Source: Pseudomonadota bacterium
GTDB lineage: Bacteria > Pseudomonadota > Gammaproteobacteria > Burkholderiales > Chitinibacteraceae
NCBI GenBank assembly: GCA_026399755.1
Contig: JAPLQI010000126.1
Location: forward strand, 1-64,000
Direction of reading: 5' to 3'
Length of the DNA: 64,000 nucleotides
Shown here: positions 1 to 8,549 of the stretch, in pieces
How the letters are laid out: the number at the start of each line of letters is the position of its first letter
Numbering within the stretch: the stretch's first letter is position 1
Translations under genes and position numbers: made by a program
Notes under the pieces: model-generated
The model's database searches: none
What the model saw: the letters and a program-made list of their open reading frames with translations, nothing else
Told to the model about the DNA's origin: nothing

Positions 1-1
1 A

Positions 2-103
2 TACATTGAAATATTTTACAACCGAATTCGCCGCCATTCACGTCTGAACGACGAGGCACCGGCGGTATTTGCTAAGCAGTTTGAGCTGGAAAATAAAGAA
101 TAA
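2..103 (+). CDS. IS3-family transposase, C-terminal end (cut by window edge)
   Basis: An open frame enters from the left edge and stops with TAA. It reads YIEIFYNRIRRHSRLN and continues to a short acidic tail. The YNxxRRHS pattern is the hallmark of the C-terminal end of IS3-family OrfB (DDE) transposases, just after the catalytic glutamate. Only about 33 residues are visible, so the completeness of the element cannot be judged. The right end of the insertion sequence should lie within the next few tens of bases, directly against the start of the YitT gene. The family call is secure; the subgroup is not. Confidence 0.8.
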   Translation, partial: YIEIFYNRIRRHSRLNDEAPAVFAKQFELENKE

Positions 104-112
104 ACCCAAAGC

Positions 113-721
113 GTGGTGTCCGTGATTGACGCAGCCCTCACCCTTCTCGAAGACTTACAAGGATTACTCACCGGCGTCTTATTGATGGCGCTGGCAATCC
201 AATTGTTTAAACAAGCAGGGCTACTCACAGGTGGCGCAACGGGCATAGCATTTTTGCTGCACTATATGGCGCACTGGTCGTATGGCACCGTGCTATTTCT
301 CATTAATCTTCCTATCTATATTTTTTCTTACCGCATGCTGGGTAAAGAGTTCACCCTTAAAACCTTTGCCTGCGTAGGCACACTCGCCCTACTCTGCGGC
401 TGGCTACCCAACTGGATAAATTTCGGGGATGTAAACCCTATTTTTGCGGGGCTAATGGGCGGCTTACTGGCGGGGGTTGGTATTTTGATGCTAATTCGGC
501 ACAAAGCCAGCTTAGGCGGCGTCACCGTATTGGCACTTTATTTACAAAAACGCTTTGGCTGGCGAACAGGCTATATACAATTGGCCGTAGATTTATTGAT
601 CTTGTGTGTGGGTTTTGGCGTGGTGGACAACAAGCAGTTATTAATTTCTGTATTAGGCGCATTTGCTTTAAATCTAGCGATTGCAATTAATCATAGGCCA
701 GATCGATATATCGGCATGTAA
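113..721 (+). CDS. YitT family (DUF161) membrane protein
   Basis: Hydrophobic protein of about 202 residues with five to six predicted membrane segments and the family hallmark KQAGLLTGGATGIAFLLHY near residues 32-50. This matches the short proteobacterial YitT/DUF161 proteins, which lack the C-terminal DUF2179 domain of the Bacillus members; transport or anion-handling roles are only suspected for the family. The reading frame opens with GTG GTG TCC GTG only 10 bases after the stop of an IS3 transposase. The native start and promoter have therefore probably been replaced or trimmed by the insertion; GTG at 113, 116 or 122 are all possible. A strong bidirectional hairpin follows the gene. Confidence 0.8.
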   Translation: MVSVIDAALTLLEDLQGLLTGVLLMALAIQLFKQAGLLTGGATGIAFLLHYMAHWSYGTVLFLINLPIYIFSYRMLGKEFTLKTFACVGTLALLCGWLPNWINFGDVNPIFAGLMGGLLAGVGILMLIRHKASLGGVTVLALYLQKRFGWRTGYIQLAVDLLILCVGFGVVDNKQLLISVLGAFALNLAIAINHRPDRYIGM

Positions 722-728
722 TTAGAAA

Positions 729-764
729 ATAATAAAGGCCATTATTTAATGGCCTTTATTATTT
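729..764. terminator. Bidirectional rho-independent terminator
   Basis: Near-perfect hairpin, arms AATAATAAAGGCCATTA and its complement with a tiny loop, bounded by A and T runs. It lies between the convergent YitT and PEP-CTERM genes and can serve both. Confidence 0.8.
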
Positions 765-775
765 TAAATGCATGA

Positions 776-1414
776 CTAAACTTTAGCTTGCCTACGGCGA
801 TTCGCCAATAAAGCGACTAAGCCGAGCCCCATTAATGCATAGGTTTCCGGCTCAGGCACGGGAGCGGCAACCATATTGGTTCCTTGAATCCCCATCAAAT
901 CAAAGCCTGGTGAACCTCCTGCATTGCCATGACTTTGAATCATCACCTGCCCCACACCGCTACTTAAAGCGGCAATGCTCGCAAAACTCACTGTGCCGGT
1001 CTGATACCCCAACCCAACACCTCCACCTTCCATGACATCCCCAATTAAAGTCCAACTAGCCGAGCTATTTAGCCGCCCAAAAACGCTAGCAACTTCATTA
1101 GCACCATTAGCCACACTGAAAACATTGATAGCAGTCTTTGCAACTAGACCCATATTAAAGCCATAGACCGCTGTGTAATTAGTACTCAGGGAGGCCCATT
1201 CACCCGCAGTAGGAGCACCCGTTACTAAAGCAGGGTCAACGACACCAAGCGTCCATGAAGTAGAATTGCCACTAACATTGCCATATGCAATTGAATTAGC
1301 ACCCGATGCATCTTTAAAACTAATAAATTGATCAACATACGCGTCAACAGCATGTGCAGTACCAAATAGGTTGGCCAATATCACGATTGCAGCCGTATTT
1401 TTTTTGATATTCAT
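776..1414 (-). CDS. PEP-CTERM sorted exported protein
   Basis: 212 residues. The N-terminus is a clear Sec signal peptide (MNIKKN, hydrophobic core, cleavage near AHA-VDA at about residue 22). The C-terminus carries VPEPETYALMGLGLVALLAN followed by RRR: the PEP motif, membrane segment and basic tail recognised by exosortase/archaeosortase-type enzymes. The body is rich in Ser, Gly, Ala, Asn and Thr and matches no enzyme I recognise. In the family such proteins are exported and anchored or released by EpsH/XrtA-type exosortase, usually in strains that make exopolysaccharide; no exosortase gene is in this window. The start is supported by an AAGGAA ribosome-binding site about 8 bases upstream. 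The gene stands alone with a 636-bp upstream region. Confidence 0.85.
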   Translation of the reverse strand: MNIKKNTAAIVILANLFGTAHAVDAYVDQFISFKDASGANSIAYGNVSGNSTSWTLGVVDPALVTGAPTAGEWASLSTNYTAVYGFNMGLVAKTAINVFSVANGANEVASVFGRLNSSASWTLIGDVMEGGGVGLGYQTGTVSFASIAALSSGVGQVMIQSHGNAGGSPGFDLMGIQGTNMVAAPVPEPETYALMGLGLVALLANRRRQAKV

Positions 1415-2050
1415 ATCGATTCCTTAGAATTTGAGACAACTAGAAATTAGCTTTAAAAAGTGGCTACAAACTAAGATATTGCATTTATTTAAAATGGCGA
1501 TAAACAGATTGATTAATAAAGCCTAAATACTTAAAAGCTAAAATTAATCTTTTTGTCTAGCCCGCATTTTTACCTATAAGGATATATTTTTTCAATCCGC
1601 GTTTTTCCTTGTTCTTTTCTCTCTGGTATTAGTCAATATATAAAGAATATGAAGAGGGCTATTTTCGTTTTTAAATGACAGGCAAGGTAGTACTGACAAG
1701 CCGTTAGCTGGCCTATTATTTAACTATTTTCAGATGACTTCCTTTCAAAATCAGGGGGTTAGAAAGGACTTAGTCAAAAAAATGAAAGAGTGATTGGTAT
1801 TAGGTAAAAATACCGATGAGTGATCTACATCACAAAAAAATCATTCCATGATGCACTTATTTAGCTGGCAGTGACTTCCGCCAAAAGATAAAGAAGATGA
1901 GCGATCTAAACCAAGCGCCGATACGCTTCAGACAGTTCTAATTTACTTAACGAAACTTAGATAGAAGCTGTCGATATCGGGAACCCAATGTTTCCAAAAG
2001 TTTCCCGACGATGCTTGTCAAAGTATCTGAGCACAATAATGAATCAGAGC
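1415..2050. other. 636-bp intergenic region upstream of the PEP-CTERM gene
   Basis: AT-rich, with no convincing open frame on either strand. It contains a CRP/FNR-like palindrome at 1819-1834. A hairpin at about 1976-2009 (TCGGGAAC, loop, GTTTCCCGA) lies just beyond the end of the NagZ gene and may act as its terminator. No tRNA or recognisable RNA gene was seen. Confidence 0.5.
1819..1834. promoter_or_regulatory. CRP/FNR-like palindrome
   Basis: AGTGATCTACATCACA matches the CRP half-site pattern TGTGA-N6-TCACA with one mismatch, and is close to the FNR pattern TTGAT-N4-ATCAA. It lies about 400 bases upstream of the PEP-CTERM start, far for a direct promoter site, so its target is unclear. 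Confidence 0.35.
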
Positions 2051-3595
2051 CTATAGAGCGGCTAGTTTCTGCGCCAAGGCAAGTAAAGCCGCAGGGCGAT
2101 TAGAACAACAACTTAGTCGGCCCGCAGCCTGAGGCGCCAAATCTAAATCATAAGGTAAGCGCCCCGCGATCAGCCACAGCTTGTCTTGGGGCAAAGCGGC
2201 GATTATCGCCTGCTGCTCAGTAAATAAGGTCGTGTTATAAGACACAAAAATGATTTGCTCGGCATGAGCAGCTTGGCTAAGCACCGCATCCAGCTCGGCG
2301 GCATCAGGCTGCAAAGCAATCCACAGCTCATTCACGCTATAGCCTAGTTCGCTTAATGGTTGAGCCAGCGAGTTACGTGCTTCTGGAGTTTTGCCAAGAG
2401 CAACCTCATCGATTTCGGAGTGAGTACGCACTTCGACGCTAATTAACAAGACTGGCTTATTTTTATCTAATGACTGGGTACGTCCCGTAATTGCAGCTTG
2501 ATGAACACGTGCTGATAATTGCAATGCTTCGGGGGCCAATAAAGACGGCACAAGATTTGCCCATGCCGACATCTGATAGCGCTGCTTTAAAGCCAAAATA
2601 CGCAGCACAGATTCATCAATACGCTGGATCGAAATATCGCCTGCTTTCACTGCCTGCAAAACGGCTGCCAAAGCGGCGGCTTGCAAGGCAGGAGTATGCG
2701 AAATCAGCACAATATCTGCGCCGGCTTGAATCGATAATACTGCGCCAGCCACGGTGCCCACCCCTTTGCCAATCGCATCCATTTCTAGGCAATCGGTAAT
2801 CACCACGCCCTGATAGGCCAGCTCATTTCTTAATAAGCCAGTGAGAGTGGCGTGTGAAATAGTTGCAGGCTTGGCTTCATCTGACTCAATAGCCGGGAAA
2901 ACAATGTGTGCGGTCATTAAGGCATCCAACCCAGCGCCAAAAGCTGCGCTAAATGGAGCTAGCTCAACGGCATCTAATCGTGCTCTATCATGAGCCACCA
3001 CCGGCATCCCATGATGAGAATCAACCGCCGTGTCACCATGCCCCGGAAAATGCTTACCCGTTGCCGCCATGCCCGCAGCCTGCATACCACGCAAAGCGGC
3101 CAAACCAAATTGCTTGACCTCGCTCACTGTCTCACCATAAGCACGCACACCAATCACCGGGTTTTGCGGGTTATTATTAATATCCAACACTGGTGCAAAG
3201 TTGATATTAATCCCCAGCGATTTCAACTCGGCATTCCCCACCTTAGTAAGTGCTTCGCAATCTGCCTCACTACCGGTGCTTTTAAATGCCATAGCCGAAG
3301 GCAGAGGCGTAACGCCATGCTCAATCCGCATCACCATGCCACCTTCCTGATCAGTACCAATCAAAAGCGGCACAGCACTTTGCTCTGCGTTAATTTCTTG
3401 TAAGCGCAAGTTCAGGGCAGCAAGTTGGGAAGGAGTTTCAACATTACGCCGAAACAAAATAACGCCACCTATCTGATGCAATCTAAGCATCTCTTCAATA
3501 TGCGAATTAGGCACAAGACCATCAAATCCCACCATAAACAACTGGGCTACTTTCTGGCTAAGGGTAAGCGTTTGTAAGAGTTCAGAGGCGTGCAT
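2051..3595 (-). CDS. nagZ: Beta-N-acetylhexosaminidase, glycoside hydrolase family 3 (NagZ-like)
   Basis: 514 residues. The GH3 TIM barrel spans about 1-340. It includes GTDQEGG at 80-86, the loop motif KHFPGHGDTAVDSHH at 181-195 with the NagZ His/Asp pair, and ITDCLEMDAI at 266-275, where Asp268 is the expected nucleophile. Family enzymes remove N-acetylglucosamine from anhydromuropeptides in peptidoglycan recycling. At 514 residues it is longer than the ~340-residue enterobacterial NagZ; the extra ~170 C-terminal residues resemble the second domain of two-domain GH3 enzymes such as Bacillus NagZ. No signal peptide is visible, so it is probably cytoplasmic. A GGAG ribosome site lies 8 bases before the ATG. 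It is monocistronic. Confidence 0.88.
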   Translation of the reverse strand: MHASELLQTLTLSQKVAQLFMVGFDGLVPNSHIEEMLRLHQIGGVILFRRNVETPSQLAALNLRLQEINAEQSAVPLLIGTDQEGGMVMRIEHGVTPLPSAMAFKSTGSEADCEALTKVGNAELKSLGININFAPVLDINNNPQNPVIGVRAYGETVSEVKQFGLAALRGMQAAGMAATGKHFPGHGDTAVDSHHGMPVVAHDRARLDAVELAPFSAAFGAGLDALMTAHIVFPAIESDEAKPATISHATLTGLLRNELAYQGVVITDCLEMDAIGKGVGTVAGAVLSIQAGADIVLISHTPALQAAALAAVLQAVKAGDISIQRIDESVLRILALKQRYQMSAWANLVPSLLAPEALQLSARVHQAAITGRTQSLDKNKPVLLISVEVRTHSEIDEVALGKTPEARNSLAQPLSELGYSVNELWIALQPDAAELDAVLSQAAHAEQIIFVSYNTTLFTEQQAIIAALPQDKLWLIAGRLPYDLDLAPQAAGRLSCCSNRPAALLALAQKLAAL

Positions 3596-3641
3596 GGGCG
3601 ATACTCCAAGGAGGGATAAGATGAGACTCCGCCATTATAAT

Positions 3642-3664
3642 GCGGTGGGTTTCACCCGCCATAC
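3642..3664. repeat. Single arm of repeat family B
   Basis: GCGGTGGGTTTCACCCGCC followed by ATACGC is one arm of the inverted repeat that occurs as full pairs at 30691-30761 and 38386-38446. It lies between the NagZ and GNAT genes. Confidence 0.5.
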
Positions 3665-3738
3665 GCGCTGTGTAATGTTGACAAGATGAGCAAAGTTAAC
3701 GCGAATGGCAGCAAGCCCATTAAACATGGCTGCATTGG

Positions 3739-4218
3739 CTATTTAAAATGATGAATCCAATAATCCGAGCATTCATTTTTAGCGCTGTGCATAAACCAGC
3801 CATTTTTTTGATAAGCCGCCATCGCCACATGATTATCCAGCCCAACCGCAAGCACTACCGCCAAGCAATTGGCCATCTTCAGCTGTTCAATTGCAAACTG
3901 ATTCAACACCTTGAAGTAAGCTTTACCGCGATATTCAGGAGCAAGGTAAAACAAATGTACATAGCCCGTTTGCTCAAGGTGAGAATACGTTTTAAATTCT
4001 ATTTGCCCAATAATCTGTTCATCTGAATAAGCATGAAAATAACCCCATTGCGGATCATCTATTCTGGATAGGATTTTATTTCGGTAATCCGCAGCATCCA
4101 CACCAACAAATTCAGTAAAGCCATCCAAGGTATGAAAGCTGCAAAAATAGGCATCTTTTCTAAATTGCAGGCAAAGATCAAAATCACGCTGCAAATCGAT
4201 TTTTTTGAACTCCAGCAT
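3739..4218 (-). CDS. GNAT family N-acetyltransferase
   Basis: 159 residues with the GNAT fold signature: VHLFYLAPEYRGKAYFKVL around residues 92-110 (beta4 and the acetyl-CoA pyrophosphate loop, here a degenerate R/Q-x-x-G-x-G/A), then a late strand LAVGLDNHVAMAAYQKNGW. The substrate cannot be read from sequence. The start is supported by AAAGGAAA just upstream of the ATG. It stands alone between the NagZ gene and the gltX terminator. No signal peptide; cytoplasmic. Confidence 0.75.
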   Translation of the reverse strand: MLEFKKIDLQRDFDLCLQFRKDAYFCSFHTLDGFTEFVGVDAADYRNKILSRIDDPQWGYFHAYSDEQIIGQIEFKTYSHLEQTGYVHLFYLAPEYRGKAYFKVLNQFAIEQLKMANCLAVVLAVGLDNHVAMAAYQKNGWFMHSAKNECSDYWIHHFK

Positions 4219-4236
4219 TATTTCCTTTTAAGCATA

Positions 4237-4266
4237 AAAAAACCGAGCCATGCAGCTCGGTTTTTT
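4237..4266 (-). terminator. Rho-independent terminator of gltX
   Basis: AAAAAACCGAGC, loop CATGCA, GCTCGGTTTTTT. It lies just beyond the gltX stop and before the GNAT gene start, so in the minus direction it ends gltX transcription. Confidence 0.85.
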
Positions 4267-4279
4267 ATATGGCAAATGT

Positions 4280-5665
4280 TTAAGTCAGTCGTTTCAATAC
4301 TTCAACCTTGCCCAGTAAAGCCAACACTGCATCCACCGAAGGCGTATGTGTGGTGCCGCAGACTTTGGCGCGTAACGGCATGCCGACTTGCCCCATTTTC
4401 ACGCCTTGCGATTTGCAAAACTCTTTAATAAAGGCAGAGATACTTGCGGTATCCCACACTTCTAATGCAGCCGCTTCGCTCGCAAAAGCGCTCAGGCGAG
4501 CAAGATCGTCGCTCGTCAGATGTTTGTCCACAATCTCAGCCGAGGGGGTCAGTGGCCGATATAAGTATTCTGCCTCGGTAGCCAACTCGACGATAGTTTG
4601 CACACGATCTTTGAGCAGAGCAACAACATCAACCAAGGCAGGGCCTTGGCTCAGGTCAATACCCTTTTCATCCAAGAAGCGCTTTGCCAGACCGGCAAGG
4701 CGTGCGGTATCTGCGGCCTTGATATGCTGTGCATTCAGCCACAGCAGCTTTTCTTTATCAAAGCGGCTTGGGCTGGCTGATACGTCTTTCAGATCAAACC
4801 ATTCTACAAATTGCGCCATGGTGAAGCATTCATCATCACCGTGGCCCCAGCCTAGACGGGCAAGGTAATTAAGCAAAGCTTCTGGTAAATAACCAGCACT
4901 ATCGTAATCCACCACACTGACCGCATCGCGACGCTTGGATAGTTTCTGGCCTTGATCGTTATGGATCATCGGCAGATGGGCAAATTGCGGCAAGGGTGCG
5001 CCGAGCGCGTTAAAGATATGAATCTGACGTGGCGTATTGTTAACGTGATCATCACCGCGAATCACTTGGGTAATGCCCATATCCCAGTCATCCACCACGA
5101 CGCAGAAGTTATACGTTGGTGTGCCATCAGGGCGAGCAATGATGAGATCATCCAGCTCGATATTGCCAATTTCGATACGGCCTTTAACCAGATCATCCCA
5201 AGCTACCACGCCATCAAGCGGCGTTCTGAAGCGCAATACTGGCTGCACGCCAACAGGCGGCTCAGGCAAAACCTTGCCTTCCTCCGGTCTCCAACGTCTA
5301 TCGTACTTAGCTTTCAGGCCCAAAGCTTCTTGCGTCGCACGCATGACATCAAGCTCTTCTTTGGACATATAGCAGGGATAAGCATCGCCACTGGCTAATA
5401 GCTGTTTGACCGCTTCACGGTAGCGATCCATACGCTGCATTTGGTAAAACGGGCCTTCATCGTAATCGATGCCTACCCAATGCATACCATCCAGAATCGC
5501 TTTAACTGATTCTGGCGTTGAGCGTTCTAAATCGGTGTCTTCAATGCGCAGCACAAATGCGCCGCCATTTTTGCGTGCGTGCGCCCAAGAAAACAGCGCG
5601 GTGCGCACACCACCAATATGTAACAGGCCCGTAGGACTAGGGGCAAAACGAGTACGTACAGTCAT
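4280..5665 (-). CDS. gltX: Glutamyl-tRNA synthetase
   Basis: 461 residues; charges tRNA-Glu with glutamate. Class I signatures are visible: HIGG at 16-19 (the HIGH motif, after FAPSPTG) and KLSKR at 241-245 (KMSKS). The C-terminal half is the anticodon-binding helical domain, and length fits bacterial GltX. The open frame extends 31 codons further upstream, but that part is translated from a family B repeat; [13 protein letters not shown] at 5665 is the homologous start. It is followed by a strong terminator and appears monocistronic. Confidence 0.96.
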   Translation of the reverse strand: MTVRTRFAPSPTGLLHIGGVRTALFSWAHARKNGGAFVLRIEDTDLERSTPESVKAILDGMHWVGIDYDEGPFYQMQRMDRYREAVKQLLASGDAYPCYMSKEELDVMRATQEALGLKAKYDRRWRPEEGKVLPEPPVGVQPVLRFRTPLDGVVAWDDLVKGRIEIGNIELDDLIIARPDGTPTYNFCVVVDDWDMGITQVIRGDDHVNNTPRQIHIFNALGAPLPQFAHLPMIHNDQGQKLSKRRDAVSVVDYDSAGYLPEALLNYLARLGWGHGDDECFTMAQFVEWFDLKDVSASPSRFDKEKLLWLNAQHIKAADTARLAGLAKRFLDEKGIDLSQGPALVDVVALLKDRVQTIVELATEAEYLYRPLTPSAEIVDKHLTSDDLARLSAFASEAAALEVWDTASISAFIKEFCKSQGVKMGQVGMPLRAKVCGTTHTPSVDAVLALLGKVEVLKRLT

Positions 5666-5721
5666 AGAAAAGCTACCGAGAATAGAGCGTGGAAGGCGAT
5701 ATTGTAGCGGATTAGAAGCAT

Positions 5722-5862
5722 CGGCGGGTTGTACCCGCCCTACAGGCTTCGCTCTCAAAAAAAAGCAGTACTTATTAGGGGAGGTGAAACTCGCGTGTTT
5801 TTACGCAAACCTGCAAAAAAACACATCAAGCATCAAAACGCGGCTTGTACCCGCCCTACAAA
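5722..5862. repeat. Two same-direction arms of repeat family B
   Basis: GGCGGGTTGTACCCGCCCTA at about 5722-5745 and CGGCTTGTACCCGCCCTACA at about 5840-5862 share the TGTACCCGCCCTACA core. They fill the gltX-mltF spacer, and the first is read through by the false N-terminal extension of gltX. Confidence 0.55.
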
Positions 5863-5869
5863 TACCAGC

Positions 5870-7327
5870 CTAAAGCGCAGCAGTACGCACTTGCTTTGCA
5901 GCCAACACGCGGTTATTGATATTCAGCTGTAGATTATTTGGATTTTGCACCACAATATTTTCGCTTAATACCGGCATTGTGCTTTGCACAGGGCTCTCGA
6001 AGCGAACCAAAATATCGTAGTAAGTGCGCAAACGTTCGACAAAAATAACGGGTTCGCCACCGCGAGCATAGCCGTATTTAGCCGATTTAAAGTATTGCGG
6101 ATTACGCAAAAGTGGCAGCGTAGTTTTCACGTCCACCCAGCTATCTGGGTTTTTGCCTAGCTTAACCGCCAATGCGCGGGCATCAAGCAGATGGCCCAAA
6201 CCAACGTTATAGGCGGCTAAAGCCAGCCAAGTACGATCGGGTTCAGTAATATTCTCAGCCAAGCTGTCTTTCATGGTCTGGATATAACGCGCGCCGCCCT
6301 GAATACTTTGGTAGGGGTCGAGACGATTCACACCCAAGCGCTCTGCCGTATCGTTGGTGAGCATCATCATGCCACGTACGCCCGACATCGAAACCGCTTC
6401 TGGGTCCCACATCGATTCCTGATAAGACAATGCGGCAACGAGGCGCCAATCCAAGCCCGTTTTTGTTTCGGCCTCTTTGAACCATTTTTTATAGCGTGGC
6501 AAAGTGGCTTTGCGCTTATCCAAAAACGCCATGGCGTCCATTTGCCCCAAGCGATTCACGTGGCCGTAATATCGGTCAAGTAAGCTGCGCATCTCACCGC
6601 TTTGGGCCATTTTGCTGAAAAAGCCTTCAAACCGTGTAAATAGCTCGCTATCTCCTTCAGGTGCAGCCCATGCAAGCTGTTGCACCGACCCCATATCACG
6701 GGAAATAGCCACTTTGGGGAAGTAATTTTGAGCAACGTCTGCAGCATGCGAATCAACCATAGCGTAGCTAAGCTGGCCATTGGCAACGCGCTCGATCAAG
6801 TCTTCGCTATCGCCATCTTCAACCACTTGCCAGCTCAGATTCGGTTTATTGACCTTGAGCTTATTCAGCGCCATCACATATTGCGGCAGAGTGCTGATAC
6901 TAGCCTCGCCTGCGCTCAACTCAGCTAAGACACTGGCAGCGCTTTTGTTGCTAGGGTAAATCAGCACCGGTTCAATGCTTTGGTAGGCTGGACCGAATGC
7001 GAGTCCTTCGCTTGCAAAGCCTTTTTGCACCCCCACCGCAAAGTGAGCTTCATTCCCTTTCAACCTCGAGAGTAACTCGGCATAGCTGCTAGTCACGATG
7101 AAACGTACTTTCAGCCCATTTGCTAATGCAAAGCGAGTAACGAGGTCGTACTCCAAGCCTGCGTAATTGCCTTCAGCATCGACATAGAGTGTGGTCGGAC
7201 CGTTTTGTACCAGTACGACGAGTTCTTGTGATTCTGCCCAAGGAAGAACCCGGTTGGAAGATTGTTCCGGCATATCGCCGCAACCCGTTAGGACAACTGT
7301 TGCTAGAGCCATGAGCCAATGTTTCAT
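5870..7327 (-). CDS. mltF: Membrane-bound lytic murein transglycosylase F
   Basis: 485 residues. It begins MKHWLMALATVVLTGCG, a lipoprotein signal with lipobox LTGC (Cys16). An N-terminal SBP_bac_3-like periplasmic binding domain follows (about 35-260), then a C-terminal SLT goldsmith domain (about 280-460) with the catalytic glutamate in SYQESMWDPEAVS and the family stretches GVRGMMMLTNDTA and AAYNVG. The enzyme cleaves peptidoglycan to 1,6-anhydromuropeptides at the outer membrane. The frame is open 10 codons upstream (MRPVSTNGMR), but the lipoprotein signal fixes the start at 7327, or possibly Met at 7333. It is transcribed away from tRNA-Ser and is monocistronic. Confidence 0.93.
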   Translation of the reverse strand: MKHWLMALATVVLTGCGDMPEQSSNRVLPWAESQELVVLVQNGPTTLYVDAEGNYAGLEYDLVTRFALANGLKVRFIVTSSYAELLSRLKGNEAHFAVGVQKGFASEGLAFGPAYQSIEPVLIYPSNKSAASVLAELSAGEASISTLPQYVMALNKLKVNKPNLSWQVVEDGDSEDLIERVANGQLSYAMVDSHAADVAQNYFPKVAISRDMGSVQQLAWAAPEGDSELFTRFEGFFSKMAQSGEMRSLLDRYYGHVNRLGQMDAMAFLDKRKATLPRYKKWFKEAETKTGLDWRLVAALSYQESMWDPEAVSMSGVRGMMMLTNDTAERLGVNRLDPYQSIQGGARYIQTMKDSLAENITEPDRTWLALAAYNVGLGHLLDARALAVKLGKNPDSWVDVKTTLPLLRNPQYFKSAKYGYARGGEPVIFVERLRTYYDILVRFESPVQSTMPVLSENIVVQNPNNLQLNINNRVLAAKQVRTAAL

Positions 7328-7393
7328 GCGCATCCCGTTTGTTGATACCGGCCGCATTCTGCACTATTTTTCGCTAAAAGCACAAACACAGCT

Positions 7394-7421
7394 TTGCCTT
7401 AGGTAAAATTTGCGCTAGAAT
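7394..7421 (+). promoter_or_regulatory. Sigma-70-like promoter of tRNA-Ser
   Basis: TTGCCT, 16-base spacer, TAGAAT, ending 13 bases before the tRNA 5' end. Position and match are right for a tRNA promoter. Confidence 0.6.
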
Positions 7422-7434
7422 TCGTCTCCTCTTT

Positions 7435-7524
7435 GGAGAGGTGGCAGAGTGGTTGAATGTACCTGACTCGAAATCAGGCGTACTCGCGAGAGTATCGGGG
7501 GTTCGAATCCCCCTCTCTCCTCCA
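7435..7524 (+). tRNA. tRNA-Ser (anticodon CGA)
   Basis: 90-nt type II tRNA. The acceptor stem is GGAGAGG with TCTCTCC, the anticodon stem CCTGA/TCAGG has loop CTCGAAA (anticodon CGA, reads UCG), there is a long variable arm TACTCGCGAGAGTA, and the T arm is GGGGG-TTCGAAT-CCCCC. CCA is encoded. The discriminator base is T, whereas most bacterial serine tRNAs have G. A promoter precedes and a terminator follows, so it is a single-gene unit. Confidence 0.96.
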
Positions 7525-7530
7525 GATCAG

Positions 7531-7564
7531 CAAAAACGGCAGGCCTTCGGGCTTGCCGTTTTTG
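7531..7564 (+). terminator. Terminator after tRNA-Ser
   Basis: CAAAAACGGCAGGCC, loop TTCG, GGCTTGCCGTTTTTG; a UUCG-type tetraloop hairpin followed by T residues. Confidence 0.85.
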
Positions 7565-7616
7565 CGTTGAAGGAGCGCCAATATAAGGCCAAGCTCCAAT
7601 TCCACGCTGTGACAAA

Positions 7617-8468
7617 TTACCCTTTCGTCATATCCGGCAGAGCAACAATCGCAAATTTTTCCTTTTGGCGCAACTGCTTAAGGGCTGCTGAGAGTAGCGC
7701 TTGTGCGGTGTGTGGCTCAAAATGCCGATCGCATAATTCGGATACTGGCAATAATCCCACCAGACTATTTGTTAGCCAAATAGCATCCGCTTTTTTGATC
7801 TCGTCCAGCGTCCAGACTCGTTTTTCCACCCCAAAACCATGCTGCAATGCAGCATCAAAAACCACCTCACACATCACTCCACTCACCCCACTTTGCTCGA
7901 GTTTTGGGGTGCTTAAAATATTGTCGCTTAAAACCAACACATTACTCATCACGCCTTCGATGACATAGCCATCTCTATCCAACATCAGCCCTTCAAACAC
8001 ACTTGGATCGCTCCATTCCCGCCGTGCTAAAACATTTTCTAAACGATTCAAATGCTTAACCCCAGCCAATGCAGGTTGCCAGCTCGCCCGCGTGTTGCAA
8101 ACACGCACTTTGGCACCCTCTTGATGCAATTTTTCTGGGTAAGCAGGCAAGGAGGTAGCCTGCACAATTCGATTAGGCTGCAACTGATCGGGCACAACAT
8201 AGCCACGAGCCGTTTCACCTCGAGTGATGATGATCTTCAGTGCAGCGTCAACCGGTGTAAGTCGGCGCAAGTCTTCCAGCAAGATCTCCTCGCTTGGACA
8301 AACGATTCCCAAGGCCGTGCAGTCTTGTTGTAAGCGTGTGTAATGTCTGCCCCAAAACTCAATTGCTCCACCTGTGCAACGCATGGTGCGAAACACCCCG
8401 TCACCAAATTGCAACGCCCGATCAGCCATACTAATGAGGTCTTGGGGCTGGCCATTCAGTAATCTCAT
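7617..8468 (-). CDS. pabC: Aminodeoxychorismate lyase (PabC-like class IV PLP enzyme)
   Basis: 283 residues. Converts 4-amino-4-deoxychorismate to p-aminobenzoate and pyruvate for folate synthesis. Fold-type IV features: RALQFGDGVFRTMR at 17-30, the PLP-lysine region GVKHLNRLENVLAR (Lys138), and the phosphate-binding loop LTNSLVGLLPV near the C-terminus. The frame opens with a TTG at 8501, but ATG at 8468 has GGGAG 7 bases upstream and gives the usual N-terminus MRLLNGQ. It lies 81 bases downstream of pabB in the same direction, forming a p-aminobenzoate pair. Class IV transaminases (IlvE, Dat) are similar, but the neighbourhood favours PabC. Confidence 0.87.
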   Translation of the reverse strand: MRLLNGQPQDLISMADRALQFGDGVFRTMRCTGGAIEFWGRHYTRLQQDCTALGIVCPSEEILLEDLRRLTPVDAALKIIITRGETARGYVVPDQLQPNRIVQATSLPAYPEKLHQEGAKVRVCNTRASWQPALAGVKHLNRLENVLARREWSDPSVFEGLMLDRDGYVIEGVMSNVLVLSDNILSTPKLEQSGVSGVMCEVVFDAALQHGFGVEKRVWTLDEIKKADAIWLTNSLVGLLPVSELCDRHFEPHTAQALLSAALKQLRQKEKFAIVALPDMTKG

Positions 8469-8549
8469 TTGCACACTCCCAAATAAATGCAGGGAGAGCA
8501 AAATGATGCCCTCCCTGTTAATTGCTTATGCATAATGCCCAACATCCGC

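Noticed and set aside
7441-7968. Open frame of 175 codons across tRNA-Ser
   Set aside because: It reads the tRNA and then the opposite strand of pabC; no homology or codon pattern of its own.
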